Positions 62,855 to 64,000 of a DNA stretch of 64,000 bases are shown in pieces. The DNA comes from Enterobacteriaceae bacterium 4M9 (GTDB taxonomy: Bacteria > Pseudomonadota > Gammaproteobacteria > Enterobacterales > Enterobacteriaceae), in assembly GCA_010092695.1 (NCBI GenBank), contig JAADJJ010000001.1, positions 1,550,001 through 1,614,000 of the forward strand. Reading direction: 5' to 3'. A program made the translations under genes and the position numbers. The first letter of the stretch is position 1. Every line of letters starts with the position of its first letter. The notes beneath the pieces were generated by a model. The model made no database searches, was not told where the DNA came from, and saw nothing but the letters and a program-made list of their open reading frames with translations.

Positions 62855-64000
62855 AGATGTAATCGACAAAATGCTGCCCGTTATCGGACAAAGCGGCATT
62901 AGCGCACCCGATTTCCAGAGCATCCTTGGGCTGTGGAAGGATATTTTTCGCGATATTTATGGTGCTGATATTTATATCGAGCCAGACAGTAAGGACGGTG
63001 TGCTGCTGTCATTGATTGCCTACGCCATGCACGGCTGTAATAACGCCACGGTGGCGGCCTGGCAGTCCTTTAGCCCTGCTACGGGGATGGGGGAAGGTCT
63101 GTCGCGTAACGTGAAAATCAATGGCATCACCCGTAAAGCAGCAAGCTTTTCTACTGCTGACCTGCTGCTAACCGGGCGTGTCGGCACGCTGATTCACGAC
63201 GGCCAGGTACGCGACAGCGCGGGTAACCTGTGGATACTGCCGCCGGTCGTTACGCTTGATTTGCACGGTAGGGCAACGGCAACGGCAACCTGTCAGCTTG
63301 AAGGTGCCGTCAGCGCACTGCCGGGTGATATCAGCCAGATTGCCACACCAACCCAGGGTTGGCAGAGCGTGACTAACCCTGTGGCCGCCACAGAAGGGCG
63401 GCCAGTAGAAACTGACGCGCAGTTGCGCCAGCGCCAGGCGCTCTCGGTTGCGCTGCCGTCACGCTCGGTGATGGAAGGGCTACACGGCGCGCTGGCAAGT
63501 CTCAATGGTGTGACGCGAGTCAAAACGCTCGATAACGACACCGATGAAACCGATGGGAATGGTGTCCCTGCACACAATATCGCCGTGGTGATTGACGGCG
63601 GTGATTCTGCACAGATAGCCAACACCATCGCCCAGAAAAAGGCGCCTGGCGTGCCAACCTGGGGCACCACCAAAGAAAGCGTGACCGACATCTGGGGCAA
63701 TAGTAAACAGATTCATTTCTTCCGGCCTGCTCGCGTGCCGGTTTATGCCGAAATCAAAATTCGCCCGCTCACGGGCTATACCACTGAGATTGGCAGCGGC
63801 GTTTCTCAGGCGGTAGCCAACTACATCAACGGACTGACCATTGGTGAAGTGCTCTATTACTCCCGTCTGTTTAAACCAGCAAGCCTCAGCAACGCTGAGG
63901 GCGGCGATACCTATGAAATTCTGTCGCTGGAAATAGGCGTGAACGCCAGTGCGCTCAGTGCGAAGAACGTTGAGATTGCCTTTAACGAAATGGCAGTGAG
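62847..64000 (+). CDS. Baseplate J-like protein, 3' end outside the window
   Basis: At least 384 residues, open to the right edge. The start at 62847 has GGGGAGG nine bases upstream and overlaps the wedge gene by eight bases. It opens MYEDVIDKMLPVIGQSGISAPDF and contains AAATEGRPVETDAQLRQRQALSVALPSRSVMEGLHGALASLNGV-type sequence (63382-63512), a hallmark of the Baseplate_J family, the outer wedge that carries tail fibres. Fibre and chaperone genes would follow beyond the window. Confidence 0.88.
   Translation, partial: MYEDVIDKMLPVIGQSGISAPDFQSILGLWKDIFRDIYGADIYIEPDSKDGVLLSLIAYAMHGCNNATVAAWQSFSPATGMGEGLSRNVKINGITRKAASFSTADLLLTGRVGTLIHDGQVRDSAGNLWILPPVVTLDLHGRATATATCQLEGAVSALPGDISQIATPTQGWQSVTNPVAATEGRPVETDAQLRQRQALSVALPSRSVMEGLHGALASLNGVTRVKTLDNDTDETDGNGVPAHNIAVVIDGGDSAQIANTIAQKKAPGVPTWGTTKESVTDIWGNSKQIHFFRPARVPVYAEIKIRPLTGYTTEIGSGVSQAVANYINGLTIGEVLYYSRLFKPASLSNAEGGDTYEILSLEIGVNASALSAKNVEIAFNEMAV

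Overview
The window is a chromosomal segment of an enterobacterium (family Enterobacteriaceae). Nearly every gene from 1 to 49016 is recognisable as the E. coli-like block yfjD-ypjD-ffh-rpsP-rimM-trmD-rplS ... aroF-tyrA-pheA-raiA-bamD-rluD-pgeF-clpB-rrn-kgtP-yfiM-pssA-patZ-tapT-trxC-yfiF-ung-grcA-srmB-trmN6-nadB-rpoE-rseABC-lepA-lepB-rnc-era-recO-pdxJ-acpS-yfhL, in conserved order. The 16S sequence, the ribosomal RNA operon with tRNA-Glu in its spacer, and the extra genes between rplS and pheA fit the Enterobacter/Kosakonia/Cronobacter side of the family. I cannot name the species from sequence alone.

Core part (1-49016). Translation and ribosome maturation dominate (SRP protein Ffh, S16, RimM, TrmD, L19, RaiA, RluD, LepA, RNase III, Era, a complete rrn operon). 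Also present are aromatic amino-acid synthesis (aroF-tyrA facing pheA with its pheL attenuator), envelope stress and outer-membrane assembly (bamD, rpoE-rseABC), secretion (lepB), phospholipid synthesis (pssA), NAD and pyridoxine synthesis (nadB, pdxJ), and DNA repair (ung, recO). Several control sites are readable: a sigma-32 promoter for clpB, a sigma-E promoter for rpoE, a perfect FNR box before grcA, rrn P1/P2 with boxA, and the pheL leader. Additions relative to E. coli are a DUF2946 + PepSY membrane pair before aroF and an SMP-30/gluconolactonase-type gene between tyrA and pheA. pdxJ carries a one-base insertion in an A-run that splits it into two frames.

Accessory part (49098-64000, continuing beyond the window). 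Directly after yfhL lies what I read as a contractile (R-type) phage-tail-like bacteriocin, or tailocin. It has an S24-type repressor divergent from a Q-type antiterminator, a long non-coding array, a lysis cassette (endolysin, holin, Rz/Rz1 spanins, small lipoproteins), and then contractile-tail genes: tail terminator, DUF3383-type sheath, DUF3277-type tube, a chaperone with a -1 frameshift, tape measure, and baseplate proteins up to a truncated baseplate-J gene. No integrase, terminase, portal or capsid gene lies between lysis and tail genes, where a phage would carry its head genes.

The most unusual parts are in this locus. Between Q and the endolysin are seven copies of an ~88-bp unit, each with an 11-bp palindrome and, in six copies, a hairpin plus T-run resembling an intrinsic terminator. 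More terminators sit inside the late operon at 51341, 55077 and 61771. This suggests a late operon that can only be read by Q-modified polymerase. The tape-measure gene looks rebuilt: a well-placed start gives only 13 codons, and then comes a 491-codon reading frame whose best-placed initiation codon is ATC and which contains nine 15-residue repeats. A 24-residue lipopeptide gene is translationally coupled to a larger lipoprotein gene in the lysis region.
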